Source of the DNA: Planctomycetota bacterium
Lineage (GTDB): Bacteria; Planctomycetota; UBA1135; GCA-002686595
Direction of reading: 5' to 3'
Assembly: GCA_947484275.1 (NCBI GenBank)
Contig: CANKOY010000014.1
Coordinates: forward strand, 1 to 64,000
Length of the DNA: 64,000 nt
The translations under genes and the position numbers were made by a program. Every line of letters starts with the position of its first letter. Position 1 is the first letter of the stretch. Shown piece by piece: positions 45,909 to 55,234 of this stretch. The notes under the pieces are model-generated. The model had not been told where the DNA came from, did not search any database, and worked only from the letters and a program-made list of their open reading frames with translations.

Positions 45909-48900
45909 GTGTTTGGCCTGTTCCTCTCCATGGCGATCTTGCAGTCGCCGCAGACGCCCGCGCCACTGGCCACAGTGGCGCCGCAGCGACCCGTGGCCCA
46001 GGCCAGCTGGGTCGACACCAAGAGCTTGGTGTTCGACGGCGATCCCTCTGAGTGGACCGCGGGGCGCGAGCCCGATGCTGTCCTGGCTCGGCCCGAGCAA
46101 CTGGTCAACCTGGGGGCCCCGCCCACTGAGCTGTGGTCGGGCGAGAGCGACACCTCGCTGCGCCTATGGGCGGGCTGGAACGACACGGACCTCGTGTTGG
46201 GCGGCCTCGTGCGCGACGAACTCGCGGACTACGACAACACGAATTGGTGGCGCGGCGACAGCATCGAATTGTATCTGGGCTTTTCGCCGCGCACTCCTGA
46301 GTGGAAGCACGACGATTTCCAATTGATGCTCGCGCCCGATTGGCCCGAGCGGCCCTGGGGTGTCTACCGTCACCGCTCCGGCGAAGTGCCTTCGGATGGG
46401 GGATTTGGCGGCGTCGAAGTTTCCTCTTGGCCCTTCGAAGGCGGCTATCGATTCGAGGCGCGCATCCCCTGGCGAAACTTCGTCCAGGAGGTGCCCAAGG
46501 CCGGCGACAGGCTGACATTCAACCTCGCGATCACCGATCGCGACGGCCGTGGAAAGCTAGAGAGTTACCTGACCTGGACCGCTGAGCGCGACATCGCCGT
46601 GTGGGCAGACCGGCGCGCCGAATTGGTGTTAGCGCCGCCGCCCGCGATTGCCGAGCAGGGTGCCCCGGGTTTGGGCTCGGGCCCGGGCCTCGAGTTGCCC
46701 TCGCTGATGCTCATGCTGCTGGTGGTGATGTACGTGCTCGCACTGGCCACGCGCCGCGTATGGCGCACGGCAGGAGCGCGCCGTCGCGGGGTGCTCGCGG
46801 CCGTGGTCCTGATCTCGCTCTCGCTCTCCGCAGTGTTCGCCGCGCGTTTTCAAACTCGCCAAGAAGAAGAGCAGCGCAGCCAGAGTCTGACGCAGTACTG
46901 GAACAGCTTCGATACGCTGCTGCGCTCTGGCGCCTTCGGCCACCCAGAAGCCGACGTTCTGCAGCGCGACGCACAGGCGTTGCTCAGCGGAAAGCCGATT
47001 TCGCCACAGTCGGACTTCATCGCCACGCACCTGGCGCCAGCGGGAGCAACGCTTCTGTCGGAGCGCGTCACCGCCCAGCGCGCGCTGCCCTATCGCGCGA
47101 TCGTGCCCGAGGGCCGCCGCGAGAGCGATCCCGCCGAAGGTGTGGTGGTCGATCCTGGTGAGCAACTGACCCTGGCGCTGCCAGCGGCCCAGGCCGTTGA
47201 CGCGCTCGAGTTGGTGATGCGCGTTTCGGATCGACGCTTCCTGCGCTCGGGGCTGGCCCAGGTTCCTGTGCTCGCCATCGAACTCATGGCTGGCGACACA
47301 CCGGTGGGGCCGGCCTACGAGGTGCGCCATCGCCAGGACCTACACCTCGACGAAGACGAACACCGCGATCACCCCGGCCTCGAGCCGGCGTTCCGCGTGC
47401 GCGGAGGTCCCTTGGGCGTCCTGCACGGCGACGGGTTGTTCCTTGACCTCGGCGCGCGGCGCGAGATCGACCGGGTGCGAATTCGGCACGTCGGAACCCA
47501 GCCCAGCTACACCGTCGAAATCATCGCCGTTGCGCTGCTCGCCCGCGAGCCGCGTCCGAGCATGCCTCCGGGGCTGCGCACCACAGCTAGCGGTGAGTGG
47601 GAATGGTCCGAGTGGCGCGCGGGGATGGAAGCGGAAATCACACCCACCGGTCGCGCGCCCAAGCGCACGTCACCCGACGCGATCCAGCGCGATCTGAAAC
47701 TCGGTGGTGAGGCGGTGGCCGCGGTGTGGCTCAGGGACAGCACGCCGGCGGGCAATCCAACGCGCTGGGACTTCTTGCCGATCGGCGTCGCCGCGGCGCT
47801 CGCGCCTTTCCTCGTGGCCATTCTGGCCGAGTGGTTGTCCGGGGGCCGGCGCATCCGCGCCAAGCTGGCGCTCGGATTTGCGATTACGTCCGCCGTGCCC
47901 TTGCTGGCGCTGACGCTGCTGCTCGAGGCATCCCTGGGTCAGGAGCACGACGCTTACGAAAAGGAACGCGTCGAGAGCGTCCTCACCCGCGCGCAGATCG
48001 ACATCGAGCGCGAGCAGCGCGAGTTGGAGCAGGAGGCGAAGCGCCTATTGTCGATCGCGCAACTCACCGCGCGCGCCGAAGGTCGATTCCCCGCAAGCAG
48101 CGAAGAGTTGTCGAGCAACGCCTGGTGGGGTGAGGGCGAGCCCGGTGTGGTGCGGCTGTTCGACTACATCGAGCCCGGCGGGCAGCGCCTGCGCGTCGGC
48201 GCCGGGCCAGGTTGGCGGCAAATCCCCAAGTCGTTCGCGCCGCCTTCCTCCGGCTTGGCTCGCCCCTGGGGCCGACTCGTGGTGTGCGGTGTTGCGCAGA
48301 CCGCCAGCGGCGCCGAGCGACCGATGTTCGTGATCGTTACCCGCCCGGCGCGACTGACGGACCTCGACCTCGCGGACCTGCGCCTCGTCGGCGCCGAGCG
48401 CGATCCGGTTCCAAGTCTGCTGGAACTGGAGTCCACCACGCCGCGCGAGGTGCGGCGCGGATTGTTCGCGCGCGACGGCACTTTGGCAGCCGTGCTGGTG
48501 GCCCGCGGGCGCGAGCGCGGCGTGCCGTTGTTCGGCGGCTATTCCCTCAACGAACTGCTCCTGGCGGCGGGCTTGACCGCCGTGTTCACGGCCACGCTTT
48601 TCGCCGGCATCCTCACCGGTCGCATCGTCGTTCCGATCGAGCGCCTCGATCGTGCGGTGCGCGAGGGCCGTACGAATTCGCTGCCAAGCGAGGTCGAAGT
48701 CGACGACGAAGTCGGCCACCTGACCGGTGCTGTGCAGTCCTTCGCGGCGATGCTAGAGCACCGCGTACGCCAACTGGAAGTTCTGCGCACGGCCCAGGAG
48801 GACCTGTCGAGTCACCTTGACGTCGAGCTGGCGCGCGAAGCAGTGCTTGAGTTCTTCCAGTTGCACACGGGAGCCTCGAGTTTGTGGCTCGCCTGGGCGG

Positions 48901-50717
48901 GGGAGACCGGCGAGGAAGAGCGCCTGCTCGCTCGCGGAGGTCGCAACCACCCGGCGCCGGAAGGCCCGGGCATTTTCGCGCGCGCGCTGGCGTCCTCGGA
49001 ACTGATCGATCTCTCCAGCGAGGGCGAATTGTCGACAATTGCCGCTGCGGAGTCCGCCCTCCTAGGTCCGGCCCAACGCGTGCTGTCGCTGCCGCTGCTG
49101 GCAGGTGGGGAGTGCCGCGGTGCCGTAGTGATCGCACTGGGAGACCGGGGGCGTACCTTGGACCTGACCTTCCTTCGTACAGCTGCCAGCCAGGCGGCGA
49201 TCGTGCTCGAGAACGCGCGGCTCTACCACCAAGCTGTCACCGATTCGGTTACCGGGTTCCTCTCCGAACCGGGCTTCAAACAGCGCCTCAGCGAAGAAAT
49301 TCAGCGCTGCGAAGGTCGCGCTGACGCGGGTGTGCTGGTGGTGCAAGTGCGCATCGCCGACTTGCCCGACGAGGACGCGCGCGCCCACGCGCGCTTGCGC
49401 GAAGCCGCGCGCCGCATGCGGCTTTCCGTGCGCGGGCTTGCGGTTTTCGGCCGCTCCGGTTCAGCCGACTTGCGCCTGGCGCTGCCCTGGAGTGGAGCCG
49501 CGCCGGATTTTGAGGCGATCGAGGCGCGCGTGGTGGACCGCGTGCGACTGGGCGCGTGGCCCGACGGCGAGTTGGTGGCCGAAATCTCCAGCACCTGCGC
49601 CTCGTGGCCTGAGGATGGCGCCAGCGGCCGACTGTTGCTGCACCTGCTCGACGAGCGCATCGCCGATGGAAAGGCGAGGACACTCGTGCCGCCGCCCGCG
49701 ACCCTGCAGGAGCGCCTGCCAGTGGACTTCATCGCGAAGAGCCCGCTGATGCTCGATCTTCTGGACACTTTGCGCCGGATCGCAGCGCAGGAAGCGACGC
49801 TCTTGATTACCGGCGAAACCGGCGTCGGCAAGGATCGCATCGCGAAGCTGGTGCACGAATGGAGTCCCCGTCGCGCAGGGCCACTGGTTCACATCCACTG
49901 TCCGTCGCTGTCGCCAACCCTGATCGAGGACGAGTTGTTCGGCCATGAACTTGGCGCCTTCACCGGCGCCTCGTCACGCCGCACCGGGCCTTTTGAATTC
50001 GCCCGCGGCGGGACTGTGGTGCTTGACGAGATCGCGGGCTTGCCGGCGGCAGGGCAGGTGGCCCTGCTGCGTCTATTGGAGAACCGCGAAGTGCTGCCCC
50101 TGGGCGCGACCCGGCCAATCCCAATCGATGTCCGGATCGTTGCCACCACCTCCGCGGATCTCGGCGCCGAGGTCGAGCGCGGGCGTTTCCGCACCGACCT
50201 CTACTTCCGGCTCAACGTGGCCCAGATCTTGGTGCCGCCTTTGCGCTTGCGGCGGCAGGACCTGCCTGACCTGGTCGAGGCTCACCTGCGGCAGCACAAC
50301 GCCTCCGCCGACCGGCCGGTGACCGGGGTGGATCCGGCGGTCCTCGACGAATTCTTTGATCACTCGTGGCCGGGCAACCTCAGGGAGCTGGAGAACGTGT
50401 TGTCGCGGGCGTTCATCCTGGGGGCCGGGGCCGAGCTGTCTCTGGAGCACCTGGACCTGGGCTCGGAGCACCCCGATGGTGCGGGCGTCGGCGGTCGGGG
50501 CCTCAACGAGCGCCAGGCCTGGGTCCTCGAGTCCCTCGGAGCTGCGGCCCGGATCAGCTCGACCGTCTACGCCGCCCGCCATGGCATCTCGAATCGGACC
50601 GGCTTACGCGACCTGCTGGACCTCGTGGAGCTCGGCTACCTGACCCGCGAGGGGACGAAACGCGGCACGCGGTTTCAGCGCACCAGGAAGGCCTGGGGCG
50701 CGGTTCATGGGCAGTAG
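45909..50717 (+). CDS. Membrane-bound sigma-54 activator with CBM9-like sensor
   Basis: 1602 aa in one frame. Signal peptide; CBM9/DOMON-like domain (~35-230: LVFDGDPSEWTAG, WWRGDSIELYLGF, YRFEARIPW); TM helices near 262-284 and 295-316; a second periplasmic beta domain (~330-610); TM helices near 622-645, 652-676 and 881-900; HAMP (~900-955); GAF (~970-1110); degenerate GGDEF (DSVTGFLSEPGF, no GG[DE]EF); then an AAA+ sigma-54 interaction domain with Walker A GETGVGKD (1302-1309), GAFTGA (1349-1354) and VVLDEIAGLP; and a C-terminal winged helix (~1535-1595). It should sense a periplasmic ligand and activate sigma-54 promoters from the membrane. GTG start; no own kinase/receiver pair, so activation is probably direct. 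The target is unknown, and the gene just downstream is a candidate. Confidence 0.88.
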   Translation: MFGLFLSMAILQSPQTPAPLATVAPQRPVAQASWVDTKSLVFDGDPSEWTAGREPDAVLARPEQLVNLGAPPTELWSGESDTSLRLWAGWNDTDLVLGGLVRDELADYDNTNWWRGDSIELYLGFSPRTPEWKHDDFQLMLAPDWPERPWGVYRHRSGEVPSDGGFGGVEVSSWPFEGGYRFEARIPWRNFVQEVPKAGDRLTFNLAITDRDGRGKLESYLTWTAERDIAVWADRRAELVLAPPPAIAEQGAPGLGSGPGLELPSLMLMLLVVMYVLALATRRVWRTAGARRRGVLAAVVLISLSLSAVFAARFQTRQEEEQRSQSLTQYWNSFDTLLRSGAFGHPEADVLQRDAQALLSGKPISPQSDFIATHLAPAGATLLSERVTAQRALPYRAIVPEGRRESDPAEGVVVDPGEQLTLALPAAQAVDALELVMRVSDRRFLRSGLAQVPVLAIELMAGDTPVGPAYEVRHRQDLHLDEDEHRDHPGLEPAFRVRGGPLGVLHGDGLFLDLGARREIDRVRIRHVGTQPSYTVEIIAVALLAREPRPSMPPGLRTTASGEWEWSEWRAGMEAEITPTGRAPKRTSPDAIQRDLKLGGEAVAAVWLRDSTPAGNPTRWDFLPIGVAAALAPFLVAILAEWLSGGRRIRAKLALGFAITSAVPLLALTLLLEASLGQEHDAYEKERVESVLTRAQIDIEREQRELEQEAKRLLSIAQLTARAEGRFPASSEELSSNAWWGEGEPGVVRLFDYIEPGGQRLRVGAGPGWRQIPKSFAPPSSGLARPWGRLVVCGVAQTASGAERPMFVIVTRPARLTDLDLADLRLVGAERDPVPSLLELESTTPREVRRGLFARDGTLAAVLVARGRERGVPLFGGYSLNELLLAAGLTAVFTATLFAGILTGRIVVPIERLDRAVREGRTNSLPSEVEVDDEVGHLTGAVQSFAAMLEHRVRQLEVLRTAQEDLSSHLDVELAREAVLEFFQLHTGASSLWLAWAGETGEEERLLARGGRNHPAPEGPGIFARALASSELIDLSSEGELSTIAAAESALLGPAQRVLSLPLLAGGECRGAVVIALGDRGRTLDLTFLRTAASQAAIVLENARLYHQAVTDSVTGFLSEPGFKQRLSEEIQRCEGRADAGVLVVQVRIADLPDEDARAHARLREAARRMRLSVRGLAVFGRSGSADLRLALPWSGAAPDFEAIEARVVDRVRLGAWPDGELVAEISSTCASWPEDGASGRLLLHLLDERIADGKARTLVPPPATLQERLPVDFIAKSPLMLDLLDTLRRIAAQEATLLITGETGVGKDRIAKLVHEWSPRRAGPLVHIHCPSLSPTLIEDELFGHELGAFTGASSRRTGPFEFARGGTVVLDEIAGLPAAGQVALLRLLENREVLPLGATRPIPIDVRIVATTSADLGAEVERGRFRTDLYFRLNVAQILVPPLRLRRQDLPDLVEAHLRQHNASADRPVTGVDPAVLDEFFDHSWPGNLRELENVLSRAFILGAGAELSLEHLDLGSEHPDGAGVGGRGLNERQAWVLESLGAAARISSTVYAARHGISNRTGLRDLLDLVELGYLTREGTKRGTRFQRTRKAWGAVHGQ

Positions 50718-50726
50718 GCGCCCAGT

Positions 50727-50749
50727 CTTGTCGGAAAATGTCCGATAAG
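50727..50749. promoter_or_regulatory. Dyad, possible activator binding site
   Basis: CTTGTCGGA, five bases, TCCGATAAG: 9-bp arms with one G-T pair, 9 nt after the sigma-54 activator stop. No T-run follows, so it is not a classic terminator. Its centre is ~100 bp before the candidate -12 element, the usual distance for an enhancer. Confidence 0.35.
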
Positions 50750-50823
50750 TCCAGCCTGTCCGAAACCCGTGCCCGCCACTGCGGGACGCCCCCTGCGAAT
50801 TGCCGACGAGCGTAACTACCGAC

Positions 50824-50839
50824 TGGCAGTCTATTTGTG
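50824..50839 (+). promoter_or_regulatory. Weak -24/-12 (sigma-54) element
   Basis: TGGCAG-TCTA-TTTGTG resembles TGGCACG-N4-TTGCW. The GG and the TTG lie in register, but the -12 GC is GT here. It would start an mRNA ~115 nt before the next ATG. A low-confidence match. Confidence 0.25.
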
Positions 50840-50964
50840 AACTGGCCCTCACCGTCGGATCAAAGATCTCCAGGTTCGGCCCCTCGCTTGCGCTGGAGAG
50901 CACGTCCGGCAGGCGTTCAATCGCAGCCGTGAGGATCCAGAACGCAGCTCAAGAAGACCCCGCC

Positions 50965-51399
50965 ATGAAGACCCTTCTCTCCATTCCGTTCGTGCTTGGC
51001 GCCCTGCTGTCTGCCGTCGGTCCCGTCCAGAGCCTCGAGGCCGCCGTGTCCCGTGATGGGATCGCCGTCCCGGTCGCGACCTTTGCGCGTGACTGGCTGG
51101 TCAAGGCGGAGAACAACATCTGCGGTCTCTCGGACGCCGGCCAGCTCTCGACCCCCGTGGTCGTGGACTTCGCGGCGCTCCTGGATGCGACCCCCGAATA
51201 CAAGAAGATGAAGGACCAGCGGATCAGCGCCACCTCACCTGAGGGGATCAAGCTGAACCACGAAGCGGTCAATCGGATCGCGGTCCAGTGCGAGGCGATT
51301 CGCGCGAGCAACGGCTACTGCAGCGTCTGGAAGGAGATCAAGCACCGCGACGGTCGCTCGGTCACCGATGTGACGGACAAGGTCAAGGCGCTGCTCTAG
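50965..51399 (+). CDS. Small exported protein of unknown function
   Basis: 144-aa protein with a signal peptide (MKTLLSIPFVLGALLSAVGP, cut near residue 23-27). The mature part has a strand-helix start (VVVDFAALLDATPEYKKMKDQR), loosely recalling OmpH/Skp-like sequences, with Cys at about 54, 117 and 126. Too short and divergent to assign. It follows the membrane sigma-54 activator and may be its target. A secretin gene lies ~450 nt downstream. Confidence 0.65.
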   Translation: MKTLLSIPFVLGALLSAVGPVQSLEAAVSRDGIAVPVATFARDWLVKAENNICGLSDAGQLSTPVVVDFAALLDATPEYKKMKDQRISATSPEGIKLNHEAVNRIAVQCEAIRASNGYCSVWKEIKHRDGRSVTDVTDKVKALL

Positions 51400-51508
51400 G
51401 AGCACGTTGAAGAGAACGCGTCGCGAGGCTGAGCGCGGGAAGACGAGCCCCAGGCGCGCGCCAAGAAAGGGACCACAGCCGACCTTGCTTGCCGCTGACC
51501 ACCACTTT

Positions 51509-51543
51509 CCTAGCGCGACGCAAATTTGCCAACGCGCCCTAGG
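51509..51543. promoter_or_regulatory. Nested palindrome before the secretin gene
   Basis: Outer CCTAG (51509-51513)/CTAGG (51539-51543), then CGCG/CGCG, around a perfect AT-rich palindrome GCAAATTTGC (51520-51529). The 51400-51847 stretch otherwise holds no convincing gene: the frame joined to the secretin is open across it but has atypical composition. Confidence 0.4.
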
Positions 51544-51847
51544 CCGCAGCGGGGAGTTTTTCGGGCCGGCAGCTAGGGCCCACACGCATCTCCCGGCTGC
51601 CCGGGTTCTAACGGCTGGGATGGGAATCCCGATCCGCCTCGGGGCGATCTCGACACAAGACACCGTCGTCGCTTTGACGACTCTGACTTCGCACACTGGG
51701 CCCCGGGGAGGGGCCCTTCGCATGGAAACTCCGGCGCCCTTGGGTCCCACTTTCACCAATCAACCCTGGAGCCTTGGCTTCAGGCGCTCGACAGCCGATT
51801 CAGTTCAGGTGACCTTGCCCGCGACGAGCCATCGGCCCTTCCTCAGC

Positions 51848-53284
51848 GTGACCCAGACCATCCTCCGCGGAGTTCTGCTCGGACTTTGCTTCTTGCCCCT
51901 CGCCTGCGTCGGGCCGGAAGAGTTGCGGCCAGAGCGGCCGAAGCGCGAGCTAACAGCCGAGGAATTCCGGGACCTCTTGGCCAAGGGGACGATTCAGCCT
52001 GTGGACGCCATGGGCGGCGAGCCGTTCGATGCCTTTGACGCGGCCGAGGGCATGGGCGATCCATCGATTCCGTCAGAGGTGCTCGAGCGACCGAAGGATG
52101 GCGCGCGCGTGGCGCATGAGCTGCCCGCCAACGCGGCATCCGCGGGAGGTTCCCCGCCGGAGAACCCCTACCTCGTCTTCGGCGAGCGCATCAAGGTCAA
52201 TCCAGACGGGACGATCACCAAGCCCTATCCGCTCCGCGTCGGCACAGGCGCTCGGATGGAGAAGCTGATCACGCAGTACGGCAACTTCCCGATGTGGGTG
52301 CCCCCCGCGGCCGGCGCGCCCGCGTTGCCGTCGACTCCTGGCACCGTAAAGCTCGACCTGCTGGAGAAATGGGACGTCGAGCTGTACCAGGACATGCGCG
52401 ATGTGAAGTACGAGAAGCAGGCTGTGGAAACCGCGCTCGCCGACTGGCTCGTGGTCACCACCGGGCAAGACCTGCTCTACGACGTCGAGGACTTCATCAA
52501 CCTGTTCGCCGCGGGAGTTCCGCAGATCGAGATCGAAGCCAAAATCGTCGAGATCACCTTCAGTGACACGCTCGACCTTGGGGTGTCGCCGATCACCGGA
52601 GCGCCGATGTTCGACTTCAAGGGCACGGGCGGGTTCCTAAAGACCTTAAATTCGACCACGCCCAATGGGGTCGATATCAACGAGGCCCTGCTGACCATTG
52701 GCGCGGTCAATGACGGCACGGCTTTCAACGCGATCATCGAAGCCATCGCGACGAATGACAACGTCTCGATCATCTCGCGGCCCAAAATCGCCGTGCGCGA
52801 GGGCGGTCGCGCGGATATCTCGAACATCGAGCGGATTCCGTTCCTGATGATCGGAGGAATTGCCACGGGCAATGCCAGCTACACCTCCTCCGTCGAATAT
52901 CAGGACATCGGCGTCAAACTATTCGTGGTGCCGCGCGTGATCGGCACGCGAACTGTCGCGCTGAACATCGACATCGAGGCCTCGGCACAGTCGGGCCGAG
53001 AGATATTGCTTGTGACCAGCGCCGGCGACGAAGTTTCCGCGCCGCGACTTTCCCAGCGCAGCGCGCGCACCGTGGTGTACTTGCAGCCAGGCCAGGCCGT
53101 AATCCTCGGAGGCCTGGTGACCGAGCGAAACGTGGAGGGTGTCCGCAAGGTGCCGATCCTGGGCGACATTCCGGTTCTTCAGTTTCTGTTCCGCTCGAAG
53201 TTCACACGCACCGAACAGGCCAACGTCCTGTTCTTCATTCGCCCGCGCATCCTTCAGGGCGTGGACGTGCACCGCGAGTTCTAA
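51848..53284 (+). CDS. Secretin-domain lipoprotein (GspD/PilQ-like)
   Basis: Outer-membrane secretin that would form the exit channel of a type II-like or pilus system. From the chosen GTG it is 478 aa with a lipoprotein signal (LLGLCFLPLAC). A ~190-residue N-terminal part holds at most one small periplasmic subdomain. The secretin domain (~215-470) has PQIEIEAKIVEITFSD, DNVSIISRPKIAV, YQDIGVKLFVVPRV, PGQAVILGGLVTE and VPILGDIPVLQFLFRS. It is much shorter than GspD (650+ aa), which usually has N0-N3 domains. The start could instead be GTG 51809 or TTG 51407. A gspK-like gene follows after 207 nt. Confidence 0.85.
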   Translation: MTQTILRGVLLGLCFLPLACVGPEELRPERPKRELTAEEFRDLLAKGTIQPVDAMGGEPFDAFDAAEGMGDPSIPSEVLERPKDGARVAHELPANAASAGGSPPENPYLVFGERIKVNPDGTITKPYPLRVGTGARMEKLITQYGNFPMWVPPAAGAPALPSTPGTVKLDLLEKWDVELYQDMRDVKYEKQAVETALADWLVVTTGQDLLYDVEDFINLFAAGVPQIEIEAKIVEITFSDTLDLGVSPITGAPMFDFKGTGGFLKTLNSTTPNGVDINEALLTIGAVNDGTAFNAIIEAIATNDNVSIISRPKIAVREGGRADISNIERIPFLMIGGIATGNASYTSSVEYQDIGVKLFVVPRVIGTRTVALNIDIEASAQSGREILLVTSAGDEVSAPRLSQRSARTVVYLQPGQAVILGGLVTERNVEGVRKVPILGDIPVLQFLFRSKFTRTEQANVLFFIRPRILQGVDVHREF

Positions 53285-53491
53285 CTCCGGGCGCGCGAGC
53301 CGCGACAGGCCCGAAGCGCGCGCCGCGCGGACCGCCGGCTCCTGGCGGATCGGAGTTTTTGGCGCAGGAGCCCGGGAGCACTCCCTCACGCATGCGCACC
53401 CCAGAGCTGCCCCGTGACTGGCTGCCGGTCCCTCCGGACCTGCTAGACTCCGCCCGGGAAGACCTGCGGTAGCCGTTCGTCCCCAAACACC

Positions 53492-55132
53492 ATGAAAATC
53501 GCCCGTTCATCGACCCTATACGGAGCCCCGGGCCAGCGCGGCGTGGCGCTCCTAATGGCCTTCCTGGTCCTGATGGTCGTGCTGGCAATTTGCGCGCAGT
53601 TGCGCGTGTCCACGGGCGCTTCACAGCGTACGGCCAGCAACGACATGGGCCTCACGCGCATGGATCAGGCGATCGAATCGAGCCTGCTGGAAATTTTCGA
53701 TCAGCTGATCGTCGATGCCGATGCGACCGCCGATAGTGCGCCAGGCGGCGGCGCCGCCGGTGCAGCGGGTGCGGCAGGCGCGGCGGGGGCCGCAGCAGCA
53801 GGGGGGGGCAATCCGGCCGCGCCGGGGGCCGCCCCAGGCGCTCAGGAGCCCGTGGATTCCCACGAAGACACCTGGAGCAAACCTCAGCGCACGGAAATCA
53901 ACCAAGTTGAGTTGCGAGCTTTTGTGCAGGACGAGGACTCCAAGGTCAACGTGGTAGGCATGCTCGCCGAAGACGAACAGGAAGCCGAAAAGGTCTACCA
54001 GCGGGTGGTCCGGATTCTCGACAGCTGCCGCGCGGGGACGTCGGAGGACATCGACTCGAACGACGCGGACCGCATGGCCAACGCCATGCGCGAGCACCTG
54101 CGCAGGCGCAGCAGCTCAATCTCCCCGCGCACGAAATTGCTCTCGGACTCCGAGGATCAGCCCGAAGTGGGCCTGCCGTTGACCTTGCAGGAATTCGGCG
54201 CGATCGAGCCCTTCGAACCGCGGCACTTTCGCGACTACCGCGACGAACGCGGGAAGATCGTGCACTCCATCAGCGCGTTCCTGACGGTTCACACGAGTCT
54301 GCGCACGGGGGACTCGCTGCTCCAGCCCGCCTACGGCAGCGGCGGCGCATCCTCGGCCGGAAGCGGCGCCGGCGCAAGTCCGCGACCGGGCTCGGGCGCT
54401 TCAGATGTCAACTCGGGCGGAGCGACCCAGGGTGGCGGAGCTCCGGCGTCGGGCCTCGGCGGCCCGAGCACCGGCGCGCCAGGCACGGGCACAGCCGCGC
54501 CCAGCACGCAAACCAACCCCGGCGGTTCCCCTGGCAGTGGGGCTCCGACCAGTGGCGGGAGCCCCGCCGCCGCGGCGAGCGGGAGCATCAGCGGGCTAGC
54601 CGTCAATTTGAATACTGCTTCGTCCTGCGTCCTCAAGGCGCTGATGGAGTCGCGGAAAATCGACCCGCGATTCTTCGACAGTGTGGTCGAGTACCGCAAC
54701 CTCGAGGAAGAAAAGGACGCGACCCAGACCGATGAAGCCGAACCGGTCTACGACGAATACGGCCGCGAGGTGCTCGTGCGCCAGGTGTTCGACACGCTGG
54801 CGGAACTCGAGCAGGTCCCCGGGGCGGAGCGCCTCGAGGCCGACGCGAAGGCCGAGTTGCTCAGCCTGCTGACGACTCAGAGTCACGTATTTTCGATCTA
54901 CATCACCGCGCGCATCGTCAGCAACACCGACCGCCAGAATCGCGAGACCCTGGGGCCGCCGAGGCCCGGAGAGCACGACGATGAACTGGGCAACGCTCTA
55001 ACCCGCAGCGTGCGCGCGGTCGTTTGGCGCGTGACTTCCGACGATGGCTCGACGATCGTGCCCCTGGTGCGCTGGGAAGTGCTCGACTACACGCCTTTCG
55101 AAGTTCTCGATTACCCCGATGTCGATCGCTGA
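53492..55132 (+). CDS. gspK: GspK-like minor pseudopilin
   Basis: Tip pseudopilin of a type II secretion-like system. 546 aa. The N-terminal QRGVALLMAFLVLMVVLAICAQL fits a GspK prepilin-peptidase site and transmembrane helix. The body shows the GspK features VELRAFVQDEDSKVNV (about residue 133 on) and, later, LAVNLNTASSCVLKALME with an RIVSNT/SVRAVV.R ending. Odd: two low-complexity insertions, Gly/Ala-rich at ~87-112 and Gly/Ser/Pro/Thr-rich at ~285-368, make it larger than the usual ~330 aa. TAGACT at 53444 may be its -10. With the secretin it is the only piece of this system in the window. Confidence 0.78.
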   Translation: MKIARSSTLYGAPGQRGVALLMAFLVLMVVLAICAQLRVSTGASQRTASNDMGLTRMDQAIESSLLEIFDQLIVDADATADSAPGGGAAGAAGAAGAAGAAAAGGGNPAAPGAAPGAQEPVDSHEDTWSKPQRTEINQVELRAFVQDEDSKVNVVGMLAEDEQEAEKVYQRVVRILDSCRAGTSEDIDSNDADRMANAMREHLRRRSSSISPRTKLLSDSEDQPEVGLPLTLQEFGAIEPFEPRHFRDYRDERGKIVHSISAFLTVHTSLRTGDSLLQPAYGSGGASSAGSGAGASPRPGSGASDVNSGGATQGGGAPASGLGGPSTGAPGTGTAAPSTQTNPGGSPGSGAPTSGGSPAAAASGSISGLAVNLNTASSCVLKALMESRKIDPRFFDSVVEYRNLEEEKDATQTDEAEPVYDEYGREVLVRQVFDTLAELEQVPGAERLEADAKAELLSLLTTQSHVFSIYITARIVSNTDRQNRETLGPPRPGEHDDELGNALTRSVRAVVWRVTSDDGSTIVPLVRWEVLDYTPFEVLDYPDVDR

Positions 55133-55234
55133 GCCCAGGGCGGTCGCAGTCGGCGCGCGCGGATATCCGCCCGCGACGACCGGGCAGGCCGCCGTAAGTC
55201 TCGGGGTTTTTTCCGCGGACTGCTGGAACGCCTG

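Noticed and set aside
51407-51847. N-terminal extension of the secretin from TTG 51407
   Set aside because: It has AGGAG upstream, but the translated stretch is Arg/Pro/Thr-rich without a signal peptide, and it would place the lipobox signal 147 residues inside the protein.
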